Shown in pieces: positions 10,673-21,606 of a DNA stretch of 64,000 bases (position 1 is its first letter; each line of letters starts with the position of its first letter). The position numbers and the translations under genes are program-made. A model generated the notes under the pieces. It saw only the letters and a program-made list of their open reading frames with translations. It searched no databases and was not told the DNA's origin. This DNA is from Vavraia culicis subsp. floridensis (Eukaryota; Microsporidia; Pleistophoridae): assembly GCF_000192795.1 (NCBI RefSeq), contig NW_007360611.1, positions 62,001 to 126,000 of the forward strand, read 5' to 3'.

Positions 10673-11487
10673 GAGAAATACCATGCATGCTGTGTACGAT
10701 CTCGCTATTTGTTGATACTGTGAGTGTCGAGCTTACACATATGTTCTAATCAATAGCATTATCGGTGCTCGGTCAAGGTATCAACCAATACTTCCCTTAA
10801 TTAAATACATTTCTATAAACGAGGCACTTCACATGCATCAAATATTTTCGGCGGGTCACCGCTAACATTTGACACACCTTGTCATTACAGCAGCTCAGCG
10901 CACGACATGGCAGAGATAAATGAAAGTTTATTTAACATGCAATTTTGTACAATACCTGTGCATATATGAGAAGGTAAAGGCATCTTTCAGAAAGGGCGTA
11001 TTATCGCTTTAAATGTCATACTCATCATGAAATGAATCTTTATCCATGTTAAACATGAATATTAGTGTGTTGATCACCAATACATGCTGTTATTAGTGGC
11101 TCTACTTACGTATTCGGACAGTTCTTGCTGCCATCCAGATTTTATAAGCGGATATAGCGCTAAAAGATGAGTTTTTTACAGCAATGTTGATCAGAGAGCA
11201 ATTATCATTGTTATTTGGAGCAGATATGCCGTTCAATGTTATATGAGAGGGCAAATACTTCAGTAACTGCGGTTCTGGTGAGTTCTACACCTGCATCATA
11301 TCACCACCACGCTTATGCATGCTTGGTTTTCTGGGCCGTATCACGGATTTAAAACAGTTCGTACGCTGTGCTCAGGAAACATTTCGGGCGATATGTCCTG
11401 ATAAACCGCAACCGGCAATAAAATCATTTATTTAATACACACATAATAAAGGACCGATTGCATGGCTACGGCATCACCATTTCTGCA
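10673..11487. other. Intergenic between convergent Elp4 and SMC1
   Basis: About 0.8 kb with no open frame of note, RNA gene or repeat recognised. Confidence 0.55.
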
Positions 11488-14400
11488 TCAGTCGTGCAAG
11501 CGATAACCAATTATTTTGCTGGTTCCGTCTGATTTATAGACTCCTATCAACGAGTCCGCATTCTTAAAAAACTCTTTTTTCAGGCTAATACAAACGAATT
11601 GGTCGTTTTCAAAGAGATCTTCCCTCTCACCATCATTCCTGTTACTCAAATATTCGCTAAGACCTGCAATATGTGTTCTATCAAGTGCAGAATCTATTTC
11701 ATCAAAGAAATAGAATGGTGCATTCAGATACTTATTGATGGCCAAAATGAAACATAAGAGAGCAACCGATTTCTCACCACCCGACAAATCTTCGTAGAAC
11801 TTGTACTCATCCTTCAATACATAATACTTAATCTCCCCGAGGTATGGCTCACTCCTATTCGCGCACGTAAGCTGGGCTGATTGGTTGAAGAAACTGAAAA
11901 TCTTGTGTAGAATGTCTGATATCTTGCCGTATCCATTGTTAAACAGCTCGAGTCTGCTCTTCTTTACTCCTCTCAGCTCCGCCCTCAGATCCACGGATTC
12001 TTTTTTCTTCTCCTCATACCGCTTCTGTAGTCTTTTTAACTCTCTCTCCTCGTTGCCATTTTCTACATTCCCAGAATTACATGTCGCGTAAATTTCATCT
12101 ATTTTAGCATTCAAACTGCTCAATCTCTCCTCGCTCTCCTTTATGTTAACATTCATAGATACCTGCTCGTCTACATCTTCAAGAGATACAATTTCCTCGA
12201 GAATTCCGAATTGCAAAATTTCCTCCTTTTCATTTTCTAGTCTCTCGATCTCATCCTTTTTTACCAGCAAATCCTTATTCACGGCATTTATCTCGTTGAT
12301 TACTCCATCGCTTGCACTTCTTTTGTTCTCAAAGATCGCCCTTGCCTCCTTTAACTCCCGATTAACCCGTTCAAAGTTACTTTTAATGTTCTTTTCGTTG
12401 TTCCTAATGTTTAATTTGGCAATCGCCTCCTCAATTTCGCGTTCCAATTCTTTTTGAACTCTAGAAAACTCGGCTATCAAGGCTTTTCTCTCGTTTTCCC
12501 TCGTCTTGATCTTTTCATAATTAACAAACGACTCGAGCTCCTCTATAGAAGAAAATCCGTTTAAAATACTGCTGAACTTCTTAGCCTTCTGTGCACTCAA
12601 CCTTTTATCGATTTTCGAAAGCCTGGCATTTAGAAACGGGTTCTCATTTTTTATTGCATCATTTTCACTCTGCAGTTCGTTTATCGCTTTTACCAAAGTC
12701 GCCTGTTCAACGCCCAGAATCTTGATTTCTTCTTTTATCTCTTCGATCCTTTCAATAATGATGTTTAAATGTGCGTATGCACTTATCTTAGTACTGATTT
12801 CATTCAACTCTGTGATAATACTGTGATCCAGGGTAACAGTGACGGGTCCGCCTGTTATCAGTGCATTCTTGTGGAACAATGTACCGTCCAAAGTTACGTA
12901 TTTGCGGTTCCTGTCCCTATCTAGGTCCGTGTCCAGAACAACATAGCATTCATTGAAGACATATTCAATAATAGTTTGTAACACAGAACTGTATGATATG
13001 CAGTCTATTGCCCTAACAAAACCGTCGATTACGCTTGTCTTGTTGCTTATCGGTCTCATATTATCGATTGGAAAAAAAGTTAATTTACACAACTTTTTAC
13101 TTTCTAGGTATTTTATACATCTTAATGCTTCATCTTTCGTGTTTGTTACAATTACCTGTGAATTATGTCCTAAGAGAACCTCAATAGGCACGATATACCT
13201 GCTCTGACTAACATTCAGAAGGTCCTTCAGCTTTCCCCTTACGCCCGGAAACAGTGCTTTGAGTGTTTTAATGATCTGATCCTTGTTTTCTTCTATTTTG
13301 ACAAAAGACTTGTACCGCAAAAACTGACCCAAAATTTCATTTATCTCTATTTCTCTATTCTTTAACCGCATTAAGTCATTTGATGTGTTCTCGTCCACCT
13401 TTTGTTTAAGTTCATCTATCCTTTTGCTCTTGCTTCTTATTAGTAATTTGTTCTTCTCAATTCTTTTCTCGCTCTTCTCGATTTCTTCCGTATTAGCACT
13501 AACCTTCTCCACCAATTTACGGACATCTCTCTCCTCTCTTATTAGTTCTCCATTCTCCTTGTTAAACTCGTACAGTAAAATGTTGTAATCCTCTCTAATT
13601 TGGTTTACTCTCTCTATAATTTCCGCGTTTTTGTCACTTTCTATTTCCATTTCTATTTTCCTTATTTCATCTTCGATTTTCGCTTTTTCTCTTTCTTTTT
13701 GTCTTTTGATTTCTTCTAAATTTCCATTGTCGAGATACAAAACGGATTTGTACTCATTTTTCGCATCTATGTACAGTAACTGCTGCTCTCTGATCGTACT
13801 TCTCAGCACATTTAGTTCCCTTTCGTTATTCCTTGCCTCCTCCTTGAGAATGTCCAATCGGTTTTGCAACGCAACCATGTCTTTTTCATTCTGTGATATA
13901 GCAGTTTCTCTTTCCTTGATCTTCGAAATGCAGATTTCCCTTGACAGTCTGTTTCTCTCTGCAAGGCATTCGTCAAGCATCCTTTTCTTTTCCCTGCCCA
14001 TTTCAACCTCTTTCTTGTTTTGCAACCTTATCTTTATTTTCTTAAAAAATGTTTTGCACTCATTTGTACATTTCTTTATCTCCTCGCTCATTTTTTCATA
14101 AATTTCTCTGAACTGTGCTGATCCACTTACGTCTTCTAGCAATTTTGCTAGCTCTAAAGGTTTTACACTTACGATTCTTTCAATGTTATTTTGCAGTATG
14201 ATGCATCTGCCAACATGCAATCCTGCCACACACTCCATATACTCCTTTCTTCCAACAAAAACATCGTTTACCTGGTAACTCTCCCTATTCTGCTGCTCCA
14301 GCGAAAGAATACACCTGTGCAGTCTAACATTTGTGCCATCACGTGTACCTATCTCCACAAAAACACTGGTATCACCGTGAAAATCAAGTTTAAGCTCCTC

Positions 14401-14574
14401 CAAAGAAGAAACTCTCATGTACTCCTCGGGATACATGAGCACAAAGCACAAAGCGTCCAATATATTGGACTTACCACATCCATTCAGTCCTATTATGCAT
14501 GTAAATCGATCAAATAGTATTTTTGTGTCTCTATGCGATTTGAAATTCCTAATTTCCAGTTTTTTCAATCCCAT
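11488..14574 (-). CDS. SMC1: Cohesin ATPase SMC1
   Basis: 1,028 residues, shorter than the roughly 1,200 usual for SMC1. It pairs with SMC3 in cohesin, which holds sister chromatids together. Visible parts: Walker A G-L-N-G-C-G-K-S (29-36); two long Glu/Lys-rich coiled coils; a hinge at about 430-590 (G-V-R-G-K-L-K-D-L); ABC signature L-S-G-G-E-K-S near 930; Walker B F-Y-F-F-D-E-I-D near 950. The C-terminal I-S-L-K-K-E-F-F with S-L-I-G-V-Y is specific to SMC1 and separates it from SMC2-SMC4, as does L-E-D-V-S-G-S in the N-terminal half. The frame is open from a TTG at 14595, but the ATG at 14574 has a CCCC just upstream and gives the usual start (MGLKKLEIRNFKS). The gene is divergent from Pescadillo. 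Confidence 0.95.
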   Translation of the reverse strand: MGLKKLEIRNFKSHRDTKILFDRFTCIIGLNGCGKSNILDALCFVLMYPEEYMRVSSLEELKLDFHGDTSVFVEIGTRDGTNVRLHRCILSLEQQNRESYQVNDVFVGRKEYMECVAGLHVGRCIILQNNIERIVSVKPLELAKLLEDVSGSAQFREIYEKMSEEIKKCTNECKTFFKKIKIRLQNKKEVEMGREKKRMLDECLAERNRLSREICISKIKERETAISQNEKDMVALQNRLDILKEEARNNERELNVLRSTIREQQLLYIDAKNEYKSVLYLDNGNLEEIKRQKEREKAKIEDEIRKIEMEIESDKNAEIIERVNQIREDYNILLYEFNKENGELIREERDVRKLVEKVSANTEEIEKSEKRIEKNKLLIRSKSKRIDELKQKVDENTSNDLMRLKNREIEINEILGQFLRYKSFVKIEENKDQIIKTLKALFPGVRGKLKDLLNVSQSRYIVPIEVLLGHNSQVIVTNTKDEALRCIKYLESKKLCKLTFFPIDNMRPISNKTSVIDGFVRAIDCISYSSVLQTIIEYVFNECYVVLDTDLDRDRNRKYVTLDGTLFHKNALITGGPVTVTLDHSIITELNEISTKISAYAHLNIIIERIEEIKEEIKILGVEQATLVKAINELQSENDAIKNENPFLNARLSKIDKRLSAQKAKKFSSILNGFSSIEELESFVNYEKIKTRENERKALIAEFSRVQKELEREIEEAIAKLNIRNNEKNIKSNFERVNRELKEARAIFENKRSASDGVINEINAVNKDLLVKKDEIERLENEKEEILQFGILEEIVSLEDVDEQVSMNVNIKESEERLSSLNAKIDEIYATCNSGNVENGNEERELKRLQKRYEEKKKESVDLRAELRGVKKSRLELFNNGYGKISDILHKIFSFFNQSAQLTCANRSEPYLGEIKYYVLKDEYKFYEDLSGGEKSVALLCFILAINKYLNAPFYFFDEIDSALDRTHIAGLSEYLSNRNDGEREDLFENDQFVCISLKKEFFKNADSLIGVYKSDGTSKIIGYRLHD

Positions 14575-14583
14575 TCTTCGTAT

Positions 14584-14587
14584 GGGG
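14584..14587 (-). promoter_or_regulatory. C-run start motif of SMC1
   Basis: CCCC on the minus strand, 9 bases upstream of the ATG at 14574. It decides this ATG over the upstream TTG. Confidence 0.7.
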
Positions 14588-15129
14588 TACGACAAAGTTT
14601 TTTAGCCAAGATTTGTGACATGTTCTAAAAAGTGGTCATCCGCGACATAGTTGACGAGCATGCATGAGGAAGTGTTCCATACATGTAAAACGCGTATGTT
14701 TGTGACCATTACTCGATTTTTATGTTTATACAACGAAGTAAGTACGATTGGACAAAAAACATGGTTAAATTTTATTTCATAAGGTAATGGTTTACAACTG
14801 CTTATTCTAAAATACACAGGAAAGTGTTGATTTTTATCCAAAATAGACGTATCGATGCGGTAAAGAATTGTTGTTTGTAAAACCAGAAAAAAATAATATT
14901 TTGCTCACATCATCAAGTTAGAAATTACGCTTACGCCCTTAAATTGATATGTTCTTTACGTATTGCGTTTTTTGGTGAGTAATTGATTGATACCTGTGTT
15001 GAAAAGTGCAGTATTTCATATTTCGATATAACAGTATGAGTAAGCCCGAAGAATGCCTAGAACAATTTAAAGGACTGTTCGGTAATGGCATTTTCTGGGC
15101 GGAGATGTTGTATTTCGAATTTATTGCAG

Positions 15130-15132
15130 CCC
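15130..15132 (+). promoter_or_regulatory. C-run start motif of Pescadillo
   Basis: CCC 6 bases before the ATG at 15139. It supports that ATG over the in-frame ATG at 15085. Confidence 0.7.
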
Positions 15133-15138
15133 TTTAAA

Positions 15139-16314
15139 ATGGGCGGCAGATTGAAAATTCCAAAGACACATATCTCAATACAAAAGGCGTGTGAAGAGCT
15201 GAAAGTTACCGAGGATCAGTTCAAAAAGCTAATAATACATCTTAACATACGTGCAGAGAATGTGCGGTCTATTTATAAGCTGTCATGCTCCGATGCAAAC
15301 ACATATTCACTAAAAGACGTTAACAGAATTTACAATTCAAGGTTGTATGCCACGATGCAAAAGAACAATCAGAGAGAAATGGAAAAGAAACTGTGGCAAG
15401 GAAGAAACAGGGATGATATAGCGGATAGAATGCACGATTTGGACTACGACTATGTTAACGTTATAAGCAACAAATATGCGAGTTTCTCAGATGCCGTGGG
15501 AGATCTGGGCGAAACGCTGACATTTTTGTATATCTATCAGTTTTTTAACAAGCAAATGAACGATGACGAAGGTTTATTTGGAACAGTCAACGCAGAATTG
15601 GCCAAATTTGAACGTTTTATAACCGAGAACATGTTGATAAAAAGCGTGTACCCCACAAAAAAAGGACTGCACCTGCTCTTACGCATCGGTGTAATAGAAA
15701 TTTTGTTCTTTGTGCCGCTGAGTAGCAATTTTACAGATCTGAGACGCAAAGACCTTCTGCCATACATAAAGCTGTACATGTATCATTTAATGATGGTAAA
15801 CTGCAAGATTAGGAACGTTAATATCGATGTGTTGACGAATACGTCAAGCAAAGATGTCATTGGCAAAGAAAATGGAAATGCTGATAAGACTGTGAACAAG
15901 GATCGCATGGGTGAAGACGTAAAACGATGTACAAAGGCGAATAAGATCTTCCAGAATTTGAAGATTTGCATCGGTGGAATGGTTCTGGCACATTGGTTAA
16001 AGATGTTGTGCCTGTCGGCTGGTGGCGAAATAACGGATGAGTGCGATTATTTTGTCACTGAGGGAAAAATAGATCAGCTGAACGGTGCTGTGTCATACGT
16101 TCATCCATCTTTCATAGTCAATTCTTACAATCAGGGATCGTTAGTGGATAAGGAGGAATATCTCATAGGAAAAGGATCGGTAGAGTACCTTTACCCGTTC
16201 GAGTCTCATAATAAAAAGTACGACAAGGACTTTATCGACACTCTTTCCAAGACCAAGCGCAAGAATGTTAGCGAATATCTTGAGAACATACGAAAAAGCA
16301 CATACTTTTCTTAG
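15139..16314 (+). CDS. NOP7: Pescadillo / Nop7, 60S ribosome biogenesis factor
   Basis: 391 residues (human PES1 has about 590). It works in the nucleolar PeBoW complex (Pescadillo, Bop1, WDR12) that matures the large ribosomal subunit. The start M-G-G matches the family, and the ATG has a C-run 6 bases upstream; an in-frame ATG 54 bases earlier is judged unused. The Pescadillo N-terminal domain covers about 1-230: L-D-Y-D-Y-V-N-V-I-S-N-K-Y (near 100-113), S-F-S-D-A-V-G-D-L (near 115-123) and S-V-Y-P-T-K-K-G-L-H near 170. A BRCT domain follows at about 270-360, with Y-V-H-P-S-F-I-V-N-S near 315. The 3' end is 57 bases from that of the MED7-like gene. Confidence 0.92.
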   Translation: MGGRLKIPKTHISIQKACEELKVTEDQFKKLIIHLNIRAENVRSIYKLSCSDANTYSLKDVNRIYNSRLYATMQKNNQREMEKKLWQGRNRDDIADRMHDLDYDYVNVISNKYASFSDAVGDLGETLTFLYIYQFFNKQMNDDEGLFGTVNAELAKFERFITENMLIKSVYPTKKGLHLLLRIGVIEILFFVPLSSNFTDLRRKDLLPYIKLYMYHLMMVNCKIRNVNIDVLTNTSSKDVIGKENGNADKTVNKDRMGEDVKRCTKANKIFQNLKICIGGMVLAHWLKMLCLSAGGEITDECDYFVTEGKIDQLNGAVSYVHPSFIVNSYNQGSLVDKEEYLIGKGSVEYLYPFESHNKKYDKDFIDTLSKTKRKNVSEYLENIRKSTYFS

Positions 16315-16371
16315 ATGCACCGGTACGGTAGGATAGAATAGTTGGAAGATCGCACTGATAGGCCATGTTCT

Positions 16372-16746
16372 TCAGAATAAACTTTTAACTTTTGCGATCT
16401 TCTTTTTCTTCCATTCAATCTTCTCATTTTTCATCTTTCTTAACAGCACCTTTCCCTCCCATAGCTTCGCCCTGTTGATCATATTGTTCATGTCAAGATG
16501 CACAGCTTTGATTCGCTCGAAATGAGAGCGCTCCCCTGTCCTCAACAGATTTTTAAAAGATGATAGTGATTCGTTTATTAGCTCTTTTATTTTTGTTATA
16601 TCCAAGTCTTCATATTCCTCTTCAGGTTGTGGCACGTTGTCAACCACCGTGAATTTAATACCGAACAGCACAAATTCTGTGGGCAACCCTGGCCGAGTAA
16701 GATCCTTGTAGTCTGGTAATACGGGCCAGCCTTGTCGGTCATCCAT
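16372..16746 (-). CDS. MED7: Mediator subunit 7-like protein
   Basis: 124 residues, about half the length of yeast or human MED7. In Mediator, MED7 pairs with MED21 and forms a hinge in the middle module that passes regulator signals to RNA polymerase II. The N-terminal P-G-L-P-T-E-F-V-L-F-G matches the MED7 Pro-rich lead-in to a ...M-F-G motif. Residues 50-115 form two predicted helices (L-I-N-E-S-L-S-S-F-K-N-L-L and H-L-D-M-N-N-M-I-N) followed by L-L-R-K-M-K-N, which line up with the MED7 helices. The start is supported by CCC 4 bases upstream. The family call rests on short similarity, so a different small nuclear protein remains possible. Confidence 0.65.
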   Translation of the reverse strand: MDDRQGWPVLPDYKDLTRPGLPTEFVLFGIKFTVVDNVPQPEEEYEDLDITKIKELINESLSSFKNLLRTGERSHFERIKAVHLDMNNMINRAKLWEGKVLLRKMKNEKIEWKKKKIAKVKSLF

Positions 16747-16750
16747 GGAA

Positions 16751-16753
16751 GGG
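16751..16753 (-). promoter_or_regulatory. C-run start motif of the MED7-like gene
   Basis: CCC on the minus strand, 4 bases upstream of the ATG at 16746 (TACCCTTCCATG). Confidence 0.65.
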
Positions 16754-17642
16754 TAAATATTACACGTTTATTTGTGTCCATTCTACTTATCTAAAACATT
16801 CACATGGTGAACAAATGTGCATTTACATGTACGTGGTATTCACACGAAATATAAAATATGGTGGTGTAATGCCGAGAAGAATGATTCATTCCCAATATCT
16901 GTCAAAAAAAATGAGTTGGCCTATATTTTGCTGACTTTCTGTTTATTCGTGGTTTATTTGTGCGATATTACCAAATTTTAGCATTGATGTGTACATTTAA
17001 CCAATATTTTAATTTAAGCTCATCTCCCTAACACGGATATAATTCAACCGTCGACAAGAAAGAGCTAGAAAGGCAATATCTACATTTTCGTGGAATATGC
17101 CATCAAATGTGTGCCACGCCATGTTTTTGTAATGTTAAACTCTGCCAATACACAGCACAACCATGAAATGAACATATCTATTCCAAGTTTTTTAGGCTTT
17201 GATTTTGCAAGTTATGTCATACGTTGGTAGTATAGTATGAAATTATCTTTAGATGTTGTATCAGAATTCATAATAGTACCTATTCCGTACGATCTGTGGT
17301 ACAAATTATTCATTTGCGGTCTTCAGTTATTATGTAATATCACACGGATGACATTCTGACGGTTGTTCCAAAATAATGGCTGATTAAACATATCAGCTAT
17401 CATGTAACACAAAATATTTGGCATTAGAACTTCGCACACAACTCGAACACGTGTTGTTTGCACGATATTCATCAACAAACACGCTTAAATGTGCGTTATC
17501 AATAGTTTAAGAAGATACATCAAATCCAATAAATATTCTTATAAACAATCAGCTACCTGAATTAAGACTTTGTGAACATGATGTTCTCCAGGATGTTCTT
17601 TTGTTTTAATCTTCATCGGGGCCTTTCATAAAAATTTGTCTG

Positions 17643-17646
17643 CCCC
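17643..17646 (+). promoter_or_regulatory. C-run start motif of Utp7
   Basis: CCCC ending 5 bases before the ATG at 17652. Confidence 0.7.
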
Positions 17647-17651
17647 TTGAC

Positions 17652-18848
17652 ATGTCAAAGCAGAGAATAACCGAAAAAATAAAGGACAAGTTTAAAATTG
17701 CGTCTGAGGCGCAGAGAGAGAACAGACTGAACTCTCTCTTGCAAACACAAGAGCGTGGTTACATAGTACTAGAGGATGGTGAGCAATATCCAACACAAAG
17801 ACAGATAAAAAAAAATGTTGCCTGCTCGGTGAAAGAAAAAGCGTTTTCTCTTGATCTTGACGAGGATGATTGGAAATCCTCGTATTCTTTGGATGGCAGA
17901 CACATTATTCTGCATAGTAAGTCAGTGGTGGCAGCGTTTGACTGCAAGACACTCAACGTGTTCTTCGAGAGAACGCTAAGAAACGTTGAAACGAGCATAT
18001 TTCTGCACAACGAGCAGTATTGTGCTATTGCGAGTGATACCTTGTTTATATACAATAAGAACGGACAAGAAGTGCATCATCTGTCACATGAAAGAAATGT
18101 GAGGCGGATGGCTTATCTACCATACCATTTTCTGCTCGTTACTCTTTCTGACCAGCCTTTTCTCCGGTATTTGGACACCTCGATGGGGAAAGAGGTGGCC
18201 AAGCTATACGTTAAAGAGCCTTCATGTTGTGCGCTATCGCGAAGAGATGATGGAATAGTATTGGTCGGTGGCACCAGAGGAGTTGTGAGATTGTTTTCTC
18301 CCAATTCTAAAGAACCACTTTGCTCGTTGCTCGTAAATTCTTCAAAGATCTCCTCAATCGCAGTGAGAAAAAACAATTTTGTGTGTTCAAGTCTGCAAGG
18401 CACTAACTTCTATGACTTCAGAAACCTCAAGGAACCGATTTATAAGCTTCCAAAATCTGAGAATGTATCACTCAGCAATGTCCTGGCAATGTCGTACAAG
18501 AACAAAATTACCACGTTTATGAATGGTTCTGAGTACATAAAAGAAACGTATCGAGGTGTCAACAGCATAGAATTTGCGCCTTACGAGGATATTCTCGCGG
18601 TTGGCACGAGGAACGGTTTGTCTCACATGATAGTGCCTGGTGCGGGAGATCCGAATATAGATTTCTATGAGGATTCGCCGTTCCTGACAAAAAAGCAGAG
18701 GAGAGAACGAGAAGTCAAGAAATTGATGGAAAAAATACCGAGCTCGTTCATAGGCAGCAAGTTTATTATCGAGGATGCTGTAGAAGAGGAAGAAGAGAGG
18801 AAGGAAGAGGAGCCAAAAAAGAGAACCGCTTTGTCTCGGTTCTATTAG
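17652..18848 (+). CDS. UTP7: U3 snoRNP / SSU processome protein Utp7 (WDR46, BING4 family)
   Basis: 398 residues. Utp7 belongs to the small-subunit processome that cleaves and folds pre-18S rRNA in the nucleolus. After a basic N-terminal segment (1-60) comes a WD40 propeller (about 75-330) with the family sentence L-P-Y-H-F-L-L-V-T-L-S near 155-165 and Y-L-D-T-S-M-G-K near 172-179. The C-terminal BING4 signature is plain: V-P-G-A-G-D-P-N-I-D-F near 330, then K-K-Q-R-R-E-R-E-V-K-K-L-M-E-K-I-P near 350-366. It ends in a Glu-rich tail and a basic patch. The length is about 70% of yeast Utp7. Confidence 0.93.
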   Translation: MSKQRITEKIKDKFKIASEAQRENRLNSLLQTQERGYIVLEDGEQYPTQRQIKKNVACSVKEKAFSLDLDEDDWKSSYSLDGRHIILHSKSVVAAFDCKTLNVFFERTLRNVETSIFLHNEQYCAIASDTLFIYNKNGQEVHHLSHERNVRRMAYLPYHFLLVTLSDQPFLRYLDTSMGKEVAKLYVKEPSCCALSRRDDGIVLVGGTRGVVRLFSPNSKEPLCSLLVNSSKISSIAVRKNNFVCSSLQGTNFYDFRNLKEPIYKLPKSENVSLSNVLAMSYKNKITTFMNGSEYIKETYRGVNSIEFAPYEDILAVGTRNGLSHMIVPGAGDPNIDFYEDSPFLTKKQRREREVKKLMEKIPSSFIGSKFIIEDAVEEEEERKEEEPKKRTALSRFY

Positions 18849-20208
18849 ATGCAAAAACAGGAAAGTTATAGAATTATTCTCCATTAAAATTGTTACTTAC
18901 GGGGATTTATTTAATGTCGGTGTGAAGAGTTGCTCGTTTTGTACGAGAGGATGAATATCTTTTCAATGAAAAGATACGAGGAAGTAGCAGCACCAGCAAA
19001 ATACCTTTATAGAGCGCTTCTGTACTATGCATATTCTTCCGATACACAGCTTAAAGTTTTCGTATCGCAGCTTTTTACATTCGATTTAGACTTTCTTCTT
19101 AACTTTCGATGAGTGGGTGGGCGTATCATCTACCTACCACTAGGAAATACGGTTTCTTCTAATCAGAATGTTGCATTTTCTGATATCTTGCCATGTATTA
19201 ATAAAGCTTTGATACAATCAATACTTTCTATTTTTGGTTTAGCATTTGTTAAATAAACCGTTTTTGCCAGGATTACTGTCATTTCGTACCAAGAACTGGT
19301 AAGAGCCTTCCTCTGAAGTATATTCGTTTGTTTTAAACCAATTCTATTCAACATAATCTCGCACGCCCATTCCGTTAGATACGCTTCTTAGGGACCTGCT
19401 CCGGTAATAGCTCTTAGCTATTTACATCGCTGGATCATTTCATACAACTCTGTTACTTGGATTATAGGACACTCTATGAGGCTCTTTTGAGAAAGCATCG
19501 GTATCGATAACTACTATTGAATCTTATTCTGGATCTTGTCAACGGATACAGGCACATATTTACACCGTTTTTAACATCCGCCACAATAAGTTAGTGCTTA
19601 TCATTCCTTCAAAAACCGCATAGCTCTACTAAACATAAATAAACCGTGTAATTCTCATCAAATTTACCTTAACCAAACTCTCCTATCTGCATACATCTAA
19701 ACTAACGATAGAGCGTTGAGAGCCGCTTATAGTTCATCTGTCTTTACACATTGTTGTCTGTGCCATTCCGCCACTAAGTTCGCATCGATCAAATTTCCTT
19801 GTTATACAGAAAGATCGAATCCAGGATTCCAAGATGATGCGTGTAAGTTCGTTCACTTGGTCATTTAGATTTTGGAAATGCCCAACGAGTCACGTCGAGA
19901 ACAAAGGCACAAACTGTGAGAATGTATGCTTCGAGCATATTAACCCACTGTAAAAATGAAATGATACTCCATGAATTGCTAGAATAGAATCACACATATA
20001 ATACACAGGGCTCTAACCATTTTTGAATTGATCACGTAAATTTGGTAATATGCTGGCGATTTTAGCTACATGAGTACCATATTGGCGTGTTTAAACTGTA
20101 ATATTAGTAGCGAAATTCTTTTCACATGCTCATTATTCCTTATTTTGTTGGAAAAAGCACTTTCGTACACAAATCGTTTCTTTTTATTTTGTACCATCAA
20201 TTTTGTTA
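18849..20208. other. Intergenic, no gene seen
   Basis: 1.36 kb with mixed base composition. Open frames at 18930-19112 and 19163-19354 are short; the first opens at TTG, and neither carries motifs. No tRNA cloverleaf was recognised. Confidence 0.5.
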
Positions 20209-20211
20209 CCC
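20209..20211 (+). promoter_or_regulatory. C-run abutting the Cdc16 start
   Basis: CCC lies directly against the ATG at 20212. The frame is open from a TTG at 20203, so this ATG is the first usable start. Confidence 0.5.
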
Positions 20212-21606
20212 ATGGACCCTCTGTCCCTACCATCAATCTACTACAACTCTAAGCTGTACCTATCAGCACTAACACTATCTGATTTTATAATACATACACA
20301 TAAGAACGGGAACCTTGATCTGTGCCCGTATAAGCTCATCACATGTTTGTCTCTCTCCGAACTGAATTACCACCATAGAACACTGAAGTTCATCGAGGAG
20401 AACGAAGAAATCCTAAACTATCACGTAATACGAACAATGTATCTCAAGCTGGGAAATATTCTTGATTCGAAGAAACTCAATTTGGCACTCCTTAGAGATA
20501 AAAAGAACGAGGACTTCGCATTAGTGGATGGTAAACTTGACAAAAGGAGCATTGAGTGTTACTTCGAAGCGATGGTGAAGAAGCACACGGAAAGAAAAGA
20601 CCTGCTAGTTGAAGCTATCAATTCTGACAACCGTAACCTTGAAGCACTAATGGCCCTTAAAAGGGAAGATTTGGTGAGTTCGGAAGAGTTTGATGAATTA
20701 ATAACCGCTGGACCGGAGTGGCTGAGCAAGCTGTACGCATATGTCGTACATTACAAGGAAGAAGTTATATTTTCTCCGTTTTTCATGGAAACATACGCGT
20801 ATGACCATTATAAACGGGGAATAACCGGTCTGCTTTTCAACTTTGGCGTGGAAATGATCGAGGACTTTCCCAAGTGCTCTGTTTCATATCTTGTCCTCGG
20901 CTACCATCATCTATCCAGGAAAAGGCACGGCGAGGCAAAAAAATGTTTTTATGAAGCGATAAAGTATGACAAACAGATTGGCAATCTATGGCTCTTCTTG
21001 GGCTTGGCATATTCAGGCCTCAAAGAATGCGAAAATGCTATTTCATGTTATACTCAGGCCAAGCAGCTGATGATAGGCTCATACAAACCAGATTTTTATC
21101 TTGCCTACGAGTACCACAAAATGTACAACATCGAACAGGCAAATCTATTTTATCTGAAGGCACTGAAAATAAAGGCTGAGCCGATTGTTATTGTGAGATA
21201 CGCCACTCTCTTAATTTACTATGAATATTACGTGGATGCTCTGAAAATACTCGCTAGAATAGGCGATGCCAACGAGTTTCAAAATGTTTATAACCTGCTT
21301 GTTGCATACGCATTCCTCTTCACAGGGGATTTGGATAGATCTGAGCTGTTCCTCGACAAGTGTAAAAAAGATTGGCGATATTTGGCTACTAAAGGGTTTA
21401 TTAAGCACTTGCGGTCGGAAATAGATGCGGCAGCCGATATATACACTGATGCATTGATAAAGCATGGCAGATCATGGGTGATTGAAGATCTATTAAGGCT
21501 TACGGTTGAAATTAAAGATGCAAAAAAAGACAATCTGGCGTACGAGTACGCCAATGATTTGTTTGACTCCATGGATTTGAAATCGTTAGATTTTAAACCT
21601 GTTTAA
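20212..21606 (+). CDS. CDC16: Anaphase-promoting complex TPR subunit Cdc16 / APC6
   Basis: 464 residues (yeast Cdc16 840, human 620). Cdc16 is a TPR scaffold of the APC/C ubiquitin ligase that destroys securin and cyclins at anaphase. Tetratricopeptide repeats are clearest at about 225-345. They run S-Y-L-V-L-G-Y-H-H-L-S (about 228-238), A-K-K-C-F-Y-E-A-I-K-Y-D, then N-L-W-L-F-L-G-L-A-Y-S-G-L, A-I-S-C-Y-T-Q-A, and Q-A-N-L-F-Y-L-K-A-L-K-I. The order, with a Y-x-A-Y-E-Y repeat after Q-L-M-I-G-S, matches Cdc16 better than Cdc23 or Cdc27. A different APC/C TPR subunit is the main alternative. Confidence 0.8.
   Translation: MDPLSLPSIYYNSKLYLSALTLSDFIIHTHKNGNLDLCPYKLITCLSLSELNYHHRTLKFIEENEEILNYHVIRTMYLKLGNILDSKKLNLALLRDKKNEDFALVDGKLDKRSIECYFEAMVKKHTERKDLLVEAINSDNRNLEALMALKREDLVSSEEFDELITAGPEWLSKLYAYVVHYKEEVIFSPFFMETYAYDHYKRGITGLLFNFGVEMIEDFPKCSVSYLVLGYHHLSRKRHGEAKKCFYEAIKYDKQIGNLWLFLGLAYSGLKECENAISCYTQAKQLMIGSYKPDFYLAYEYHKMYNIEQANLFYLKALKIKAEPIVIVRYATLLIYYEYYVDALKILARIGDANEFQNVYNLLVAYAFLFTGDLDRSELFLDKCKKDWRYLATKGFIKHLRSEIDAAADIYTDALIKHGRSWVIEDLLRLTVEIKDAKKDNLAYEYANDLFDSMDLKSLDFKPV

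Larger units (their letters stand above)
14575..15138. other. Divergent promoter region, SMC1 / Pescadillo
   Basis: 564 bases between the two start codons. AT-rich, with a C-run motif at each end (14584-14587 and 15130-15132); nothing else recognised. Confidence 0.6.
16747..17651. other. Divergent intergenic, MED7-like / Utp7
   Basis: About 0.9 kb, AT-rich. C-run motifs at both edges are the only signals recognised. Confidence 0.55.

Noticed and set aside
11885..14605. Several plus-strand open frames opposite SMC1 (up to 156 codons)
   Set aside because: They are Ser/Leu/Phe-rich shadows of the Glu/Lys coiled-coil codons of SMC1 on the other strand, with no motifs of their own.
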